Shown here: positions 25,590 through 34,660 of the stretch, one piece after another
Layout: every line of letters starts with the position of its first letter
Position numbering within the stretch: the stretch's first letter is position 1
Origin: Exiguobacterium sp. RIT594
GTDB lineage: Bacteria; Bacillota; Bacilli; Exiguobacteriales; Exiguobacteriaceae
NCBI RefSeq assembly: GCF_003339585.1
Contig: NZ_QPKF01000001.1
Location: 1,488,001-1,552,000 of the forward strand
Direction: 5' to 3'
Length of the DNA stretch: 64,000 bases
Position numbers and translations under genes: made by a program
Notes under the pieces: generated by a model
What the model was told of the DNA's origin: nothing
What the model saw: only the letters and a program-made list of their open reading frames with translations
Databases searched by the model: none

Positions 25590-26585
25590 ATGGGGACACT
25601 CAAAACATCGATGGTGATGAGCTCACTCGCCGTCTTACTTGCCGCTTGCGGTACTGCAAACGAAACGACTACGGCAGACAGTAAACAATCTGCTGCAAAA
25701 ACGGTCGAAATCACCGATGCACACGGTACGGTCAAAGTACCCGTACAACCCAAGAAAGTCGTCGCACTCGATAACCGGACATTCGAGACGCTCGCTGCCT
25801 GGGACGTTGAACTCGTGGCCGCTCCGGTCGGACTGTTGCCGGCTGAATCGCCGTACGCCAAAGACAAGGAAATCGTCGACGTCGGCATGCACTTCGAACC
25901 AAACCTCGAAGCCATCGCCGGCGTCAATCCGGATGTCGTCATCGTCGGTCAACGTTTCGCGGATTACTACGATGAGATCAAAAAATTGGTTCCGGAAGCT
26001 GCTGTCATTGATTTGGACATCGAATTGCCGGAAACATCCGGAACGCCGGGTGAACTGTTAGTCAAAGGTCTTGAAGATACGACACACACACTCGGTCAAA
26101 TTTTTGCCAAGGAAAAAGAAGCCGATCAACTCGTCACGACTTTCGAACAGTCGATTCAGGATGTGAAAAAATCCTATAACGGAAAAGACAGCGTCATGTC
26201 GGTCATCGTCTCAGGTGGAGACATCGGTTTCTCTGCCCCGATGAGCGGTCGTGTCTTTGGACCGATGTATGACATCTTCGGCTGGAAACCGGCACTTGAA
26301 GTCAAACAGAAATCAGGTAAGGACCAAGGAGACGAAGTGTCGGTCGAAGCCATCGCACAAAGCAATCCGGACCGTTTGCTTGTCTTAGACCGTGACGCTC
26401 CGCTCGGGAACGCCAAGGATGCTGTTCCGGCGGAAGATGTCATCGATCGTGCTCCGGCGCTTCAAAAGACGACAGCCGTCAAGGAAGAGCGGATTGTGTA
26501 TACACCAAAGGATATGTACTTGAACGAATCGATTCAGACCTATTCGGAATTTTTCCAAAGCGTATCGAAAGCATTTGTGAAGTAA
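25590..26585 (+). CDS. Iron-siderophore ABC transporter, substrate-binding lipoprotein (FatB/YclQ-like)
   Basis: A 331-residue lipoprotein. The signal peptide ends at a lipobox (AVLLAAC, Cys 20). The mature protein has the two-lobed periplasmic-binding fold of the FatB/CeuE/YclQ group (KVVALDNRTFETLAAWDVE near the N-terminus, NPDVVIVGQR, GPMYDIFGW). In B. subtilis YclQ binds petrobactin and simple catecholates; substrate assignment here is by family only. The ATG follows AAAAGGAGATGAATCAAA. It is first in a four-gene operon behind a Fur box, an order different from B. subtilis yclNOPQ, where the binding protein is last. Confidence 0.92.
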   Translation: MGTLKTSMVMSSLAVLLAACGTANETTTADSKQSAAKTVEITDAHGTVKVPVQPKKVVALDNRTFETLAAWDVELVAAPVGLLPAESPYAKDKEIVDVGMHFEPNLEAIAGVNPDVVIVGQRFADYYDEIKKLVPEAAVIDLDIELPETSGTPGELLVKGLEDTTHTLGQIFAKEKEADQLVTTFEQSIQDVKKSYNGKDSVMSVIVSGGDIGFSAPMSGRVFGPMYDIFGWKPALEVKQKSGKDQGDEVSVEAIAQSNPDRLLVLDRDAPLGNAKDAVPAEDVIDRAPALQKTTAVKEERIVYTPKDMYLNESIQTYSEFFQSVSKAFVK

Positions 26586-27605
26586 ATGGAACCGATTAAG
26601 TCGCAACAAATGAATGGAAGTGTTGAGCCGGTTGCTCGACCTTCCTTTTCTGTCGTTTGGACGCCACCGTTTATCATCGCCCTGCTGATCATCGGTCTGC
26701 TTGCCGTTACTTCGCTGTTTACCGGAGTTTACGAGCTCGGCAACACGGCAAATGACTTTTCTATGTTTTGGATTACACGTGTTCCGAGAACGGTTGCCTT
26801 GATGCTGACAGGTGCAGCCATGGCGATGGCGGGACTCGTCATGCAACTGATTACACAGAACCGGCTCGTCGAACCGACGACGACCGGCACGATTGAATGG
26901 GCGGGACTCGGACTGTTGACCGTTTACCTGCTTGTCCCGGCACCGACCTTGATGATGCGGATGACCGGTGCGATTGTGTTCGCTTTTATCGGCACGATGG
27001 TGTTCTTTTGGTTCCTGCGTTCAGTCCAGCTCCGCTCTTCATTGATTGTACCGATCATCGGCCTCATGCTCGGAGCTGTCATCTCGGCCGTTTCCACTTT
27101 CTTAGGTTTATATTTCCGGGCGAGCCAGGCGCTCGAAGGGTGGTTCGTCGGATCGTTTTCATCCGTCCAAGTCGGGCGCTATGAATACTTATGGATTATT
27201 GTCGGGGTCACGATGTGTATTTTCTTTCTCGCCAATCGTTTGACGGTAGTCGGTCTCGGCGAGGATATCGCGACGAGTCTCGGCATTCATTACAACCGTC
27301 TGATGATCATTGCGACGGGTCTGATCGCCTTGTCCGTCGGCATCGTCGCGACGGTTATCGGAAACTTACCGTTCCTCGGTCTGATCGTGCCGAATCTCGT
27401 CTCGATGATGCGTGGAGATGACTTGCGCAGTAACTTGCCGTGGGTCTGTATCATCGGGATGGGGACTGTCCTCGTCAGTGATTTAATTTCGCGGACATTG
27501 ATTCAACCCTTTGAATTGCCGGTCTCACTGATTCTCGGAACAGTCGGGGCAGCCGTCTTCATTCTCATCCTGTTGCGGCAACGAAAAAGAGGAGGGATCC
27601 GATGA
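26586..27605 (+). CDS. Iron-siderophore ABC transporter permease 1 (FecCD family)
   Basis: A 339-residue membrane protein of the FecCD/BtuC fold. It has about nine helices, the N-terminal VPRTVALMLTGAAMAMAGLVMQ signature and the ATPase-contacting loop GLGEDIATSLGIHYNR. The late motif GNLPFLGLIVPNLVSM is also typical. Its ATG directly abuts the stop of the binding protein (TAA then ATG), with no evident ribosome site, so it relies on translational coupling. It resembles YclN. Confidence 0.92.
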   Translation: MEPIKSQQMNGSVEPVARPSFSVVWTPPFIIALLIIGLLAVTSLFTGVYELGNTANDFSMFWITRVPRTVALMLTGAAMAMAGLVMQLITQNRLVEPTTTGTIEWAGLGLLTVYLLVPAPTLMMRMTGAIVFAFIGTMVFFWFLRSVQLRSSLIVPIIGLMLGAVISAVSTFLGLYFRASQALEGWFVGSFSSVQVGRYEYLWIIVGVTMCIFFLANRLTVVGLGEDIATSLGIHYNRLMIIATGLIALSVGIVATVIGNLPFLGLIVPNLVSMMRGDDLRSNLPWVCIIGMGTVLVSDLISRTLIQPFELPVSLILGTVGAAVFILILLRQRKRGGIR

Positions 27606-28669
27606 GTACAGTCATGCACAGAAAACCGAAACCTTACCCAGGTGAACGAACGACCGCTCATACAAGTAGTCGGAATGCTTCCGCCTTCCCGTCCAAACGG
27701 CTCGCGCGCCGCTACTGGATCTTGTTATGCCTGTTTCTGTTCGGTGGACTGCTCTGTTCGCTTGGTCTCCTGCTCTACAACAATCCGGTCCCCGTTCAGT
27801 CACCGTCCTTTTGGCCGGTCGTCGAACGCCGGATCACAGCCATCGTGACAATGGCGATTGCCGCACTCTGCCAAAGCCTTGCCACCGTCGCCTTTCATTC
27901 GGTCACGAATAACCGGATTATCACACCGTCCCTGCTTGGATTCGATGCACTGTACTCGACGATTCAAACGTCGATGATCTTTTTCTTTGGTGCAGGGGCT
28001 CTGATCGGTTTTTCAGGGACGGGAGCCTTTTTGACCCAAGTCGGTCTCATGCTCGTGATGAGTCTGCTCCTCTATGGATGGCTATTATCCGGAAAATATG
28101 CCGATTTACAGCTCATGTTGCTAATCGGCATCATCCTCGGCACCGGACTGAATTCTCTCGCAAGCTTCATGAGACGGATGCTCGATCCGTCCGAATTCGA
28201 TATTCTGCAGGCACGACTGTTCGGTTCAGTCACAAATGCCGATGCTGCCTATTTTCCAATCGTTATTCCGGTCGTTCTGATCGTCAGTATCTTGTTGTTT
28301 CTGTCGGCGAATCGTCTGAATGTCATCGCCCTTGGAAAAGACGTCGCGACCTCGTTCGGCGTCAATCACCGCCGAAGTGTCATCTATGTCCTCATCCTCA
28401 TTTCCTTACTCATGTCGATGTCGACGGCACTGATTGGACCACTGACGTTTTTCGGTTTTCTCGTTGCCACACTCAGTTATCAGGTCGCTTCTACATACGA
28501 CCATAAATACGTCTTACCAATGGCATTTTCAATCGGCTTTCTCGTTCTGACGAGTGCCTATTTCTTCATGTATCATATTTTCAATGCACCGAGCGTCGTC
28601 TCCGTCATCATTGAACTCTTTGGCGGTCTGATTTTCTTAACGGTGTTATTACGAAAGAGGTCCCTATGA
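27602..28669 (+). CDS. Iron-siderophore ABC transporter permease 2 (FecCD family)
   Basis: A 355-residue second FecCD permease resembling YclO, which would pair with permease 1 as a heterodimeric channel. It has MAIAALCQSLATVAFHSVTN, the coupling loop ALGKDVATSFGVNHRR and GPLTFFGFLVATLSYQ. A ~45-residue polar N-terminal extension precedes the first helix. GAGGAGGGATCCG before the ATG is a good ribosome site even though the start overlaps the previous stop by four bases. Confidence 0.92.
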   Translation: MSTVMHRKPKPYPGERTTAHTSSRNASAFPSKRLARRYWILLCLFLFGGLLCSLGLLLYNNPVPVQSPSFWPVVERRITAIVTMAIAALCQSLATVAFHSVTNNRIITPSLLGFDALYSTIQTSMIFFFGAGALIGFSGTGAFLTQVGLMLVMSLLLYGWLLSGKYADLQLMLLIGIILGTGLNSLASFMRRMLDPSEFDILQARLFGSVTNADAAYFPIVIPVVLIVSILLFLSANRLNVIALGKDVATSFGVNHRRSVIYVLILISLLMSMSTALIGPLTFFGFLVATLSYQVASTYDHKYVLPMAFSIGFLVLTSAYFFMYHIFNAPSVVSVIIELFGGLIFLTVLLRKRSL

Positions 28670-29418
28670 TTAAATTAACGCAAGTCAAAAAAACGTATTC
28701 GGATCATGTCCAAATCGGTCCGCTTGAACTTGAAATCCCGCAAGCCGGGCTGACCGCACTGATCGGACCGAACGGCGCCGGTAAATCGACGACACTGATG
28801 ATGATCGGTCGTCTGCTGCATCTCGACGAAGGACAGATCCAGGTCGCAGGACTCGATGTCTCAAGTACGAAGTCCAAGGATCTGGCAAAAATCCTGACGA
28901 TTCTTCGTCAGGAAAATCATTTTGTAACCCGGTTGACGGTTCGCCAACTGGTCGGGTTCGGCCGTTTCCCCTACTCCCAGGGGCGCATGACGCCGGACGA
29001 CGAAGCCATCACATCAAAATACATCGACTTTCTTGACCTGACACCACTCGAGAACCGTTATCTCGACGAACTGTCAGGCGGACAACGTCAACGGGCTTAT
29101 GTCGCAATGGTCTTATGTCAGGAGACGGATTACGTGTTGCTGGATGAACCGCTCAACAATCTCGATATCGCCCGGTCCGTCCAAATGATGGGGTATCTTC
29201 GTCATGTCGCGGATGAGCTCGGACGAACAATCATTACCGTCTTACACGACATCAATTTTGCAGCGAAATATGCCGACCATATTTGTGCCATGAAACATGG
29301 ACAGATTGCTGCGTTCGGGACGGTACAGGAAATCATGGTCGCGGACACGCTATCCGATATTTTTGAGACCAATCTCGAAATCATGGATGGACCATACGGA
29401 CCGATTGCCGTTTACTGA
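28666..29418 (+). CDS. Iron-siderophore ABC transporter ATP-binding protein (FepC/YclP-like)
   Basis: A 250-residue ABC ATPase that energises the two permeases. Walker A is GPNGAGKSTT, the Q-loop lies around LRQENHF, the signature is LSGGQRQRAYVAMVL, Walker B is YVLLDEPLNNLD and the switch His is in VLHDINFAAKYAD. Its start overlaps the second permease by four bases. It is last in the operon and followed by a bidirectional terminator. Confidence 0.95.
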   Translation: MIKLTQVKKTYSDHVQIGPLELEIPQAGLTALIGPNGAGKSTTLMMIGRLLHLDEGQIQVAGLDVSSTKSKDLAKILTILRQENHFVTRLTVRQLVGFGRFPYSQGRMTPDDEAITSKYIDFLDLTPLENRYLDELSGGQRQRAYVAMVLCQETDYVLLDEPLNNLDIARSVQMMGYLRHVADELGRTIITVLHDINFAAKYADHICAMKHGQIAAFGTVQEIMVADTLSDIFETNLEIMDGPYGPIAVY

Positions 29419-29432
29419 GATGATCACATATC

Positions 29433-29477
29433 AAAAAGAAGGACGGCGCATCGGAGTGATGGGCCGTCCTTCTTTTT
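29433..29477. terminator. Bidirectional terminator between the siderophore operon and kbl
   Basis: A perfect 15-bp stem, AAAAAGAAGGACGGC/GCCGTCCTTCTTTTT, with a 15-base loop. A- and T-runs on both sides serve both convergent units. Confidence 0.95.
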
Positions 29478-29491
29478 AGTTTCAGACTTTC

Positions 29492-30667
29492 TTATTTAAT
29501 CAATTCTAACTCTTGTCCGACTTGTTTAAACGCTTCGAGCGCCTGCTCCAAGTCTTCCCGTGTATGTTCCGCTGTGACGATCGTCCGGACACGCGCTTTG
29601 CCTTTTGCGACCGTTGGGAAAGCAATCCCTTGTGCAAAGACACCGTGTTGACGCAGACGGTCTGACAGCTGATGACATAATGCTTCGTCACCGACGATGA
29701 CCGGTGTGATTGGCGTCGTCGACGTGCCGATATTAAAGCCGAGTTCACGCAAACCATGTTTGAAGAATTCCGTGTTTTCCCAGAGACGGTCAAACAATTC
29801 CGTTTCTTCTTCCATGACGCGGAGCGCTTCCCGGTTCGCTTCGACGACTGCCGGTGGATGCGACGTTGAGAACAGGAACGGACGGCCTTTATGGATCAGA
29901 TAGTCTTTGACGTGTTGTTCACACGCGACATATCCCCCGAGAACACCTATCGCTTTTGAGAGGGTACCGACCTGTAAGGCGACACGTCCGTCGAGACCGA
30001 AGTGATTGACGGTTCCACGGCCACTTTTTCCGAGAACACCGGATGCATGGGCATCATCGACCATGACGAGGGCATCGTATTTTTCAGCCAGTTCAACGAT
30101 TTCCGGAAGCGGTGCAATGTTACCGTCCATCGAGAAGACGCCGTCCGTTACGACGAGACGCGTCCGCGCGTCCTGTGTTTCCTGCAGTGCTGCTTCCAAA
30201 TCCGCAAGATCAACGTGGTTATAAATACGGCGTTTCGCTTTCGTCAGACGAATTCCGTCGATGATCGACGCATGGTTCAAGGCGTCGGAAATGACGACAT
30301 CCTCCGGTCCGAGCAAAGCAGACAACACACCGAGATTTGTTGCGAATCCGGATTGGAAGACAAGTGCCGCTTCCGTATGCTTAAAGGTTGCCAGTTCCCG
30401 TTCGAACGCCTGGTGCATTTCGAGTGTTCCCGCAATCGTCCGGACCGATCCTGTTCCGGCACCGAATTCAAGTGCTGCGTCCGCTGCCCGTTTCGCGAGA
30501 CGCGGATGCGCTGCGAGTCCGAGATAGTTGTTCGACGACAATTGAATCAATTCTTTCCCGTCGACCGTCACCCGGTTGTGCTGGGCACTTTCAAGTGCGA
30601 CGAGTTCGCGGAACGTTCCCGCTTGTTTCATCTCTTCTAATTCTGTCCGTAAATGCTCAAAACCCAT
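29492..30667 (-). CDS. kbl: Glycine C-acetyltransferase (2-amino-3-ketobutyrate CoA ligase)
   Basis: A 391-residue PLP enzyme of the alpha-oxoamine synthase family. It cleaves 2-amino-3-ketobutyrate with CoA to glycine and acetyl-CoA, the second step of threonine degradation. Visible motifs are LSSNNYLGLAAHPRL, GTGSVRTIAGT, MVDDAHASGVLG and the PLP-lysine region VGTLSKAIGVLGGY. The ATG at 30665-30667 follows GGGGGACGAATTA and shares one base with the tdh stop. Upstream ATGs encode a non-homologous extension. 8-amino-7-oxononanoate synthase is a paralogue, but the tdh partner settles the call. Confidence 0.95.
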   Translation of the reverse strand: MGFEHLRTELEEMKQAGTFRELVALESAQHNRVTVDGKELIQLSSNNYLGLAAHPRLAKRAADAALEFGAGTGSVRTIAGTLEMHQAFERELATFKHTEAALVFQSGFATNLGVLSALLGPEDVVISDALNHASIIDGIRLTKAKRRIYNHVDLADLEAALQETQDARTRLVVTDGVFSMDGNIAPLPEIVELAEKYDALVMVDDAHASGVLGKSGRGTVNHFGLDGRVALQVGTLSKAIGVLGGYVACEQHVKDYLIHKGRPFLFSTSHPPAVVEANREALRVMEEETELFDRLWENTEFFKHGLRELGFNIGTSTTPITPVIVGDEALCHQLSDRLRQHGVFAQGIAFPTVAKGKARVRTIVTAEHTREDLEQALEAFKQVGQELELIK

Positions 30668-31758
30668 TAATTCGTCCCCCTTGGTTGTAGTACGACCTTT
30701 CCACATTTCCCTTGTCGCATCAATTCGAATCCTTCTTCAAACCGTTCGAGTGGTAACGTATGCGTAATCAACGGTTTCACATCGACTTTTCCGCTCGACA
30801 GGAAAGCGGATACCTGACTCCATGTCTCATACATCTTCCGCCCGGTAATCCCCTGAACGCGGACTCCTTTGAAGACGACATGGTTCGTCAAATCGATTTC
30901 AACCGGTTTGACCGGCAGGCTCAAGATGTTAACGTCTCCTCCTGCTGTCACCATCTCAAATGCTTGACCGATCGCGACCGGATGACCGCTCATTTCGCAG
31001 ACGACATCAATACCGTCTCCGTCCGTCATCATCCGGACCCGTTCGAGGACATCTTCATGACGCGAATCGATGACGACATCCGCCCCCATCGTCTTCGCAA
31101 GTTCCAAGCGGTACGGATTGACATCGATTGCGATGACTTCCGCAGCGCCTGCCGCTTTCGCGACGGATACGGCCATCAGACCAATCGGACCACAGCCGAC
31201 GACTGCCACCGTTTTCGCACTGACATCACTTGCAAGGACCGTATGGACGGCATTGCCCATCGGCTCTTGAATCGATGCGATGCTGGCCGGCATATCATCC
31301 GGATTGACCCAGAGATTTTCTTCCGGCATGACGACGTACTCCGCGAAACAGCCTTGCGTGTCGACCCCGATGATTTTGGTGTTTTTACAAATATGATATT
31401 GACCACGTAAACATTGTTTACATTGATGACAGACGATATGTGTTTCCGCCGAGACATGGTCCCCGAGCTTCAGACGTTTTGTCCCTTCCCCGAGTTCAAC
31501 GACTTCGCCTGAAAACTCATGTCCGAAGACATACGGTGGATTGACACGGGACGCTGCCCAGGCATCCCATTCGTAAATATGGACATCCGTCCCGCAAATG
31601 GAAGTCGCCTCGACGCGGATCAAGACTTCACCGCGTTTTGGTGACGGAACTGCCACTTCTTTTAAAACGGCGCCAAATCCCCGTTCTTCTTTGACGAGTG
31701 CCCGCATCGTTTTTACTTTCGTCGTGTCTTCTACAGCTGTCACTAGTTTTGTCATCAT
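30667..31758 (-). CDS. tdh: L-threonine 3-dehydrogenase
   Basis: A 363-residue zinc-dependent alcohol dehydrogenase that oxidises threonine to 2-amino-3-ketobutyrate with NAD+. The catalytic zinc ligands (ATSICGTDVHIYEWD), the structural zinc cluster CHQCKQCLRGQYHIC and the Rossmann motif VAVVGCGPIGLMAVSVA are visible. Compared with the usual ~345 residues it has a short N-terminal extension (MMTKLVTAVEDTTKVKT) before MRALVKEE; the good ribosome site GAAGGAGTCGGGGA precedes the extended start. It forms an operon with kbl. Confidence 0.95.
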   Translation of the reverse strand: MMTKLVTAVEDTTKVKTMRALVKEERGFGAVLKEVAVPSPKRGEVLIRVEATSICGTDVHIYEWDAWAASRVNPPYVFGHEFSGEVVELGEGTKRLKLGDHVSAETHIVCHQCKQCLRGQYHICKNTKIIGVDTQGCFAEYVVMPEENLWVNPDDMPASIASIQEPMGNAVHTVLASDVSAKTVAVVGCGPIGLMAVSVAKAAGAAEVIAIDVNPYRLELAKTMGADVVIDSRHEDVLERVRMMTDGDGIDVVCEMSGHPVAIGQAFEMVTAGGDVNILSLPVKPVEIDLTNHVVFKGVRVQGITGRKMYETWSQVSAFLSSGKVDVKPLITHTLPLERFEEGFELMRQGKCGKVVLQPRGTN

Positions 31759-31853
31759 TCCCCGACTCCTTCGTGGTCCTTGCCTCTTTCTCTAATCGGT
31801 CAAGACCAAGTATTGAGCATCCCCAACTAACCAAACAATCATTCACTTCTAGT

Positions 31854-32720
31854 TTACATGAATTCAGCCGCAAGTTTACCAAATGTTTCTTCATCCATGT
31901 CGAGATTTGCAAAAGTCAGCCCCTGATCGGCATACCCGTCGATTTGTGACTGATAATCCGGACGCGAATCGTCCTGATAAATCAAGCCCATGACGAGACC
32001 GTTATGTTCGTGGACGACCCGTTTTGCAAGGTCCAGATTCGTCGCATCATAGTCATCGAGATCATCCAGTTTCGTCAGATTCTGTTTAAACCAGTCGTAC
32101 GTGTTGACTTTATTGAACGTCACACACGGACTGAACACGTTGATAAAGGCAAATCCTTTATGTTGCGTCGCCTGTTCAATCAGACTCGTCAATCCTTTTA
32201 AGTCATTCGAAAAGCTTTGGGCAACGAATGTCGCACCTGCCGTCAAAGCTAGTTCGACCGGTGAGACACTTTTTTCGATCGATCCTTTCGGTGTCGACTT
32301 CGTCTTAAAACCGAGCGCCGACGTCGGGGACGTCTGTCCTTTTGTCAAACCATAGATTTGATTGTCCATGACGATGTACGTCATATCGACATTTCGTTTG
32401 AACGCATGAATCGTATGTCCCATCCCGATGGCGAATCCATCCCCGTCACCGCCGGACGCGATGACCGTCAACTCACGGTTCGCCATCTTGACGCCCTGGG
32501 CAATCGGTAACGACCGGCCGTGGACCCCATGAAATCCGTACGTATTGATATAACCGGAAATCCGTCCCGAACAGCCGATACCGGAAATCAAAGCCAGTTC
32601 CTCCGGCTCCAGTCCGACGTTTGCGACCGCCCGCTGAATGGCCGCCTGAATCGAAAAGTCACCGCAGCCGGGACACCAGTTCGGTTTGACATCGTTTCTG
32701 AAATCTTTAAAGGTTGCCAT
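31854..32720 (-). CDS. korB: 2-oxoacid:ferredoxin oxidoreductase, beta subunit
   Basis: A 288-residue thiamine-diphosphate subunit that oxidatively decarboxylates a 2-oxoacid (2-oxoglutarate in the best-studied relatives) and reduces ferredoxin. Cluster cysteines occur in PNWCPGCGDFSI and GIGCSGRISGY. The TPP site runs from GGDGDGFAIGMGH to MDNQIYGLTKGQ. The ATG at 32718-32720 follows GGAGGGGTTTTCC and lies inside the end of the alpha gene (14-base overlap). Pyruvate specificity cannot be excluded. In many Bacillales this pair lies next to spoVS and miaB. Confidence 0.92.
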   Translation of the reverse strand: MATFKDFRNDVKPNWCPGCGDFSIQAAIQRAVANVGLEPEELALISGIGCSGRISGYINTYGFHGVHGRSLPIAQGVKMANRELTVIASGGDGDGFAIGMGHTIHAFKRNVDMTYIVMDNQIYGLTKGQTSPTSALGFKTKSTPKGSIEKSVSPVELALTAGATFVAQSFSNDLKGLTSLIEQATQHKGFAFINVFSPCVTFNKVNTYDWFKQNLTKLDDLDDYDATNLDLAKRVVHEHNGLVMGLIYQDDSRPDYQSQIDGYADQGLTFANLDMDEETFGKLAAEFM

Positions 32721-34458
32721 GGAAAACCCCTCCTGCAACGACTTGTTCCACCACTTCCGCCGGATAGAACGGATCGCCGTTGAATTTTAAAATATGTTCA
32801 ATTTTTTCTGCAAAACCGCAGTTCATCTGAATCAGTTTCGCCAGTTGTCCCGTCGCATTGTATTCGACGACGACGACCTGTTTGGCCCGCTCGAGGTGCG
32901 GACGGACGAGTTCACTCGGAAACGGATGCATCTGCCGGATATGGAGATGATCGACGTGAATCCCCTGTTCTTCAAGACGTGGCATCACTTCTTCAATCGT
33001 TCCGCGCGTCGAGTTAAAACCGACAAACAGAATATCCGGTGTGGCATGCTGTTCTGTGACAAGGACGGCATCCTTCATCCGGAACTGACTTAACTTGCGG
33101 AGACGTTTCGTCATTTGATCGACCCGGTTCTTCGTCGCTTCCGACGGACGGCCTTCTTCGTTATGTTCGACTCCCGTCACATGATGAATACCGTGTTTCG
33201 TACCCGGGACGACACGCGGACTGATTCCGTCTTCCGTCACTTCATAGCGTTTGAAGTACGCTTTTCCTTCCAGTTCCGGCAGTTCATCCAGCATCAATTT
33301 CCCGCGGCGGATTTCAACGCGGTTGACATCAAGCGGTTCGACAGACTGTTTCCCGAGCGATAACATCAAATCCGTCAAGAGAATGACCGGACATTGGTAT
33401 TCTTCCGCGATGTTGAATGCTTCCGCTGCATCATAAAAAGCTTCCTCGACGGTCGACGGCGCCAGGACGACTTTCGGAATCTCACCGTGTGTGCTGTAAA
33501 TCATCGCCATCAAGTCGGACTGTTCCTGTTTCGTCGGCAGTCCGGTCGAAGGTCCTCCCCGTTGTGTATCAATGATGACAAGCGGCGTTTCCGTCATTCC
33601 GGACAAACCGATTGCTTCTGCCATCAGCGACAGACCGGGTCCGGCTGATGCCGTCAAGGCCCGGACGCCGGCGTAGTTGGCACCAATTGCCATCGTGACT
33701 GCGGCCAGCTCATCTTCCGTCTGAACGACGGTTCCGCCGAACTGCGGTAATTTTTTAATTAAGTACTCCATGATTTCCGACGACGGGGTAATCGGATAAG
33801 CTGCCATCAGACGGGCCCCCCCTGCAACTGCACCAAGCGCAATCGCATCATTGCCGATCATGAACATCCGTTGCTGTCCGTCTGCCGGATCGAGGACGAA
33901 ACGTTCCGCTGTTCCAGCCATCGCTTCGAATGCCGCTGCCCCTTCGCGAATCGCCGATAAGTTTTTCTCGACCATTTCCGGTCCTTTGCGGCCAAATATC
34001 TGTTCCACGACCGCCTGGAAACGTTCCGGTGCAATCCCGAGAATCGCACTCGATGCCCCGATCGCAACCATGTTCTTCATCAACGACGTTCCGAGTCCGG
34101 ATGCAATTTCCGTAAAAGGAATCGGATACAGGACAGCACGTGTCTGGTCTGGATTCGTCGGATTGAACTTCGCATCGGCAATGATAATTGCCCCTTGACG
34201 CAACTCATGGAAATTGACGTCGATCGTTTCCTGGTCAAAGGCAACCAGAATATCAAGATCGTCGGCGACGGTCCGGACTTCGTGTGTCGCGACCCGGATT
34301 TTGTTGTTCGTATGTCCACCTTTGATGCGTGAAGAAAAATGACGGTATCCGTATAAGTAATAACCAAGGCGGTTCAAGGCAATGGCAAAGATCTCACCCG
34401 TCGATTCGATCCCTTCCCCCTGCTGACCGCCTACTTTCCATGACAATTGATTGTACAT
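32707..34458 (-). CDS. korA: 2-oxoacid:ferredoxin oxidoreductase, alpha subunit (gamma-alpha fusion)
   Basis: A 583-residue subunit. The first ~190 residues are the gamma domain (WKVGGQQGEGIESTGEIFA, FSSRIKGGHTNN). The pyrimidine-binding domain follows (GNDAIALGAVAGG, YPITPSSEIMEYL, TEDELAAVTMAIGANYAGVR), then the C-terminal transketolase-like domain. It partners KorB. The ATG at 34456-34458 has AAAGGAG nine bases upstream; 49 extra codons upstream are non-homologous. The promoter at 34520-34548 fits this start. Confidence 0.93.
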   Translation of the reverse strand: MYNQLSWKVGGQQGEGIESTGEIFAIALNRLGYYLYGYRHFSSRIKGGHTNNKIRVATHEVRTVADDLDILVAFDQETIDVNFHELRQGAIIIADAKFNPTNPDQTRAVLYPIPFTEIASGLGTSLMKNMVAIGASSAILGIAPERFQAVVEQIFGRKGPEMVEKNLSAIREGAAAFEAMAGTAERFVLDPADGQQRMFMIGNDAIALGAVAGGARLMAAYPITPSSEIMEYLIKKLPQFGGTVVQTEDELAAVTMAIGANYAGVRALTASAGPGLSLMAEAIGLSGMTETPLVIIDTQRGGPSTGLPTKQEQSDLMAMIYSTHGEIPKVVLAPSTVEEAFYDAAEAFNIAEEYQCPVILLTDLMLSLGKQSVEPLDVNRVEIRRGKLMLDELPELEGKAYFKRYEVTEDGISPRVVPGTKHGIHHVTGVEHNEEGRPSEATKNRVDQMTKRLRKLSQFRMKDAVLVTEQHATPDILFVGFNSTRGTIEEVMPRLEEQGIHVDHLHIRQMHPFPSELVRPHLERAKQVVVVEYNATGQLAKLIQMNCGFAEKIEHILKFNGDPFYPAEVVEQVVAGGVFHGNL

Positions 34459-34519
34459 CGACGTTCGCTCCTTTAATCCCCTGAAATGATTGAAGCTGTC
34501 TGCTTCACTATCCTCCCCC

Positions 34520-34548
34520 ATGATACCGATTTCCCGATGCTTGTACAA
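34520..34548 (-). promoter_or_regulatory. Promoter of korA-korB
   Basis: On the minus strand TTGTAC (34543-34548), a 17-bp spacer and TATCAT (34520-34525), about 60 bases before the korA start. Confidence 0.65.
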
Positions 34549-34598
34549 TGCTCCGCTGACGAATCCGTTGATTTTTTCCTGTAATCCGTCATAAAAAA

Positions 34599-34628
34599 AG
34601 ACCATCTACTCCAACGAGTAAATGGTCT
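34599..34628 (-). terminator. Terminator after spoVS
   Basis: AGACCATCTACTC pairs with GAGTAAATGGTCT with one mismatch around CAAC, followed on the minus strand by seven T residues. Confidence 0.93.
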
Positions 34629-34660
34629 GGTTTAACGTAGGACCTATGTCCAATGATGCA

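Noticed and set aside
30002-31410. Long plus-strand frames opposite kbl and tdh
   Set aside because: They are antisense to two complete enzymes with all catalytic motifs, and no promoter or ribosome site supports them.
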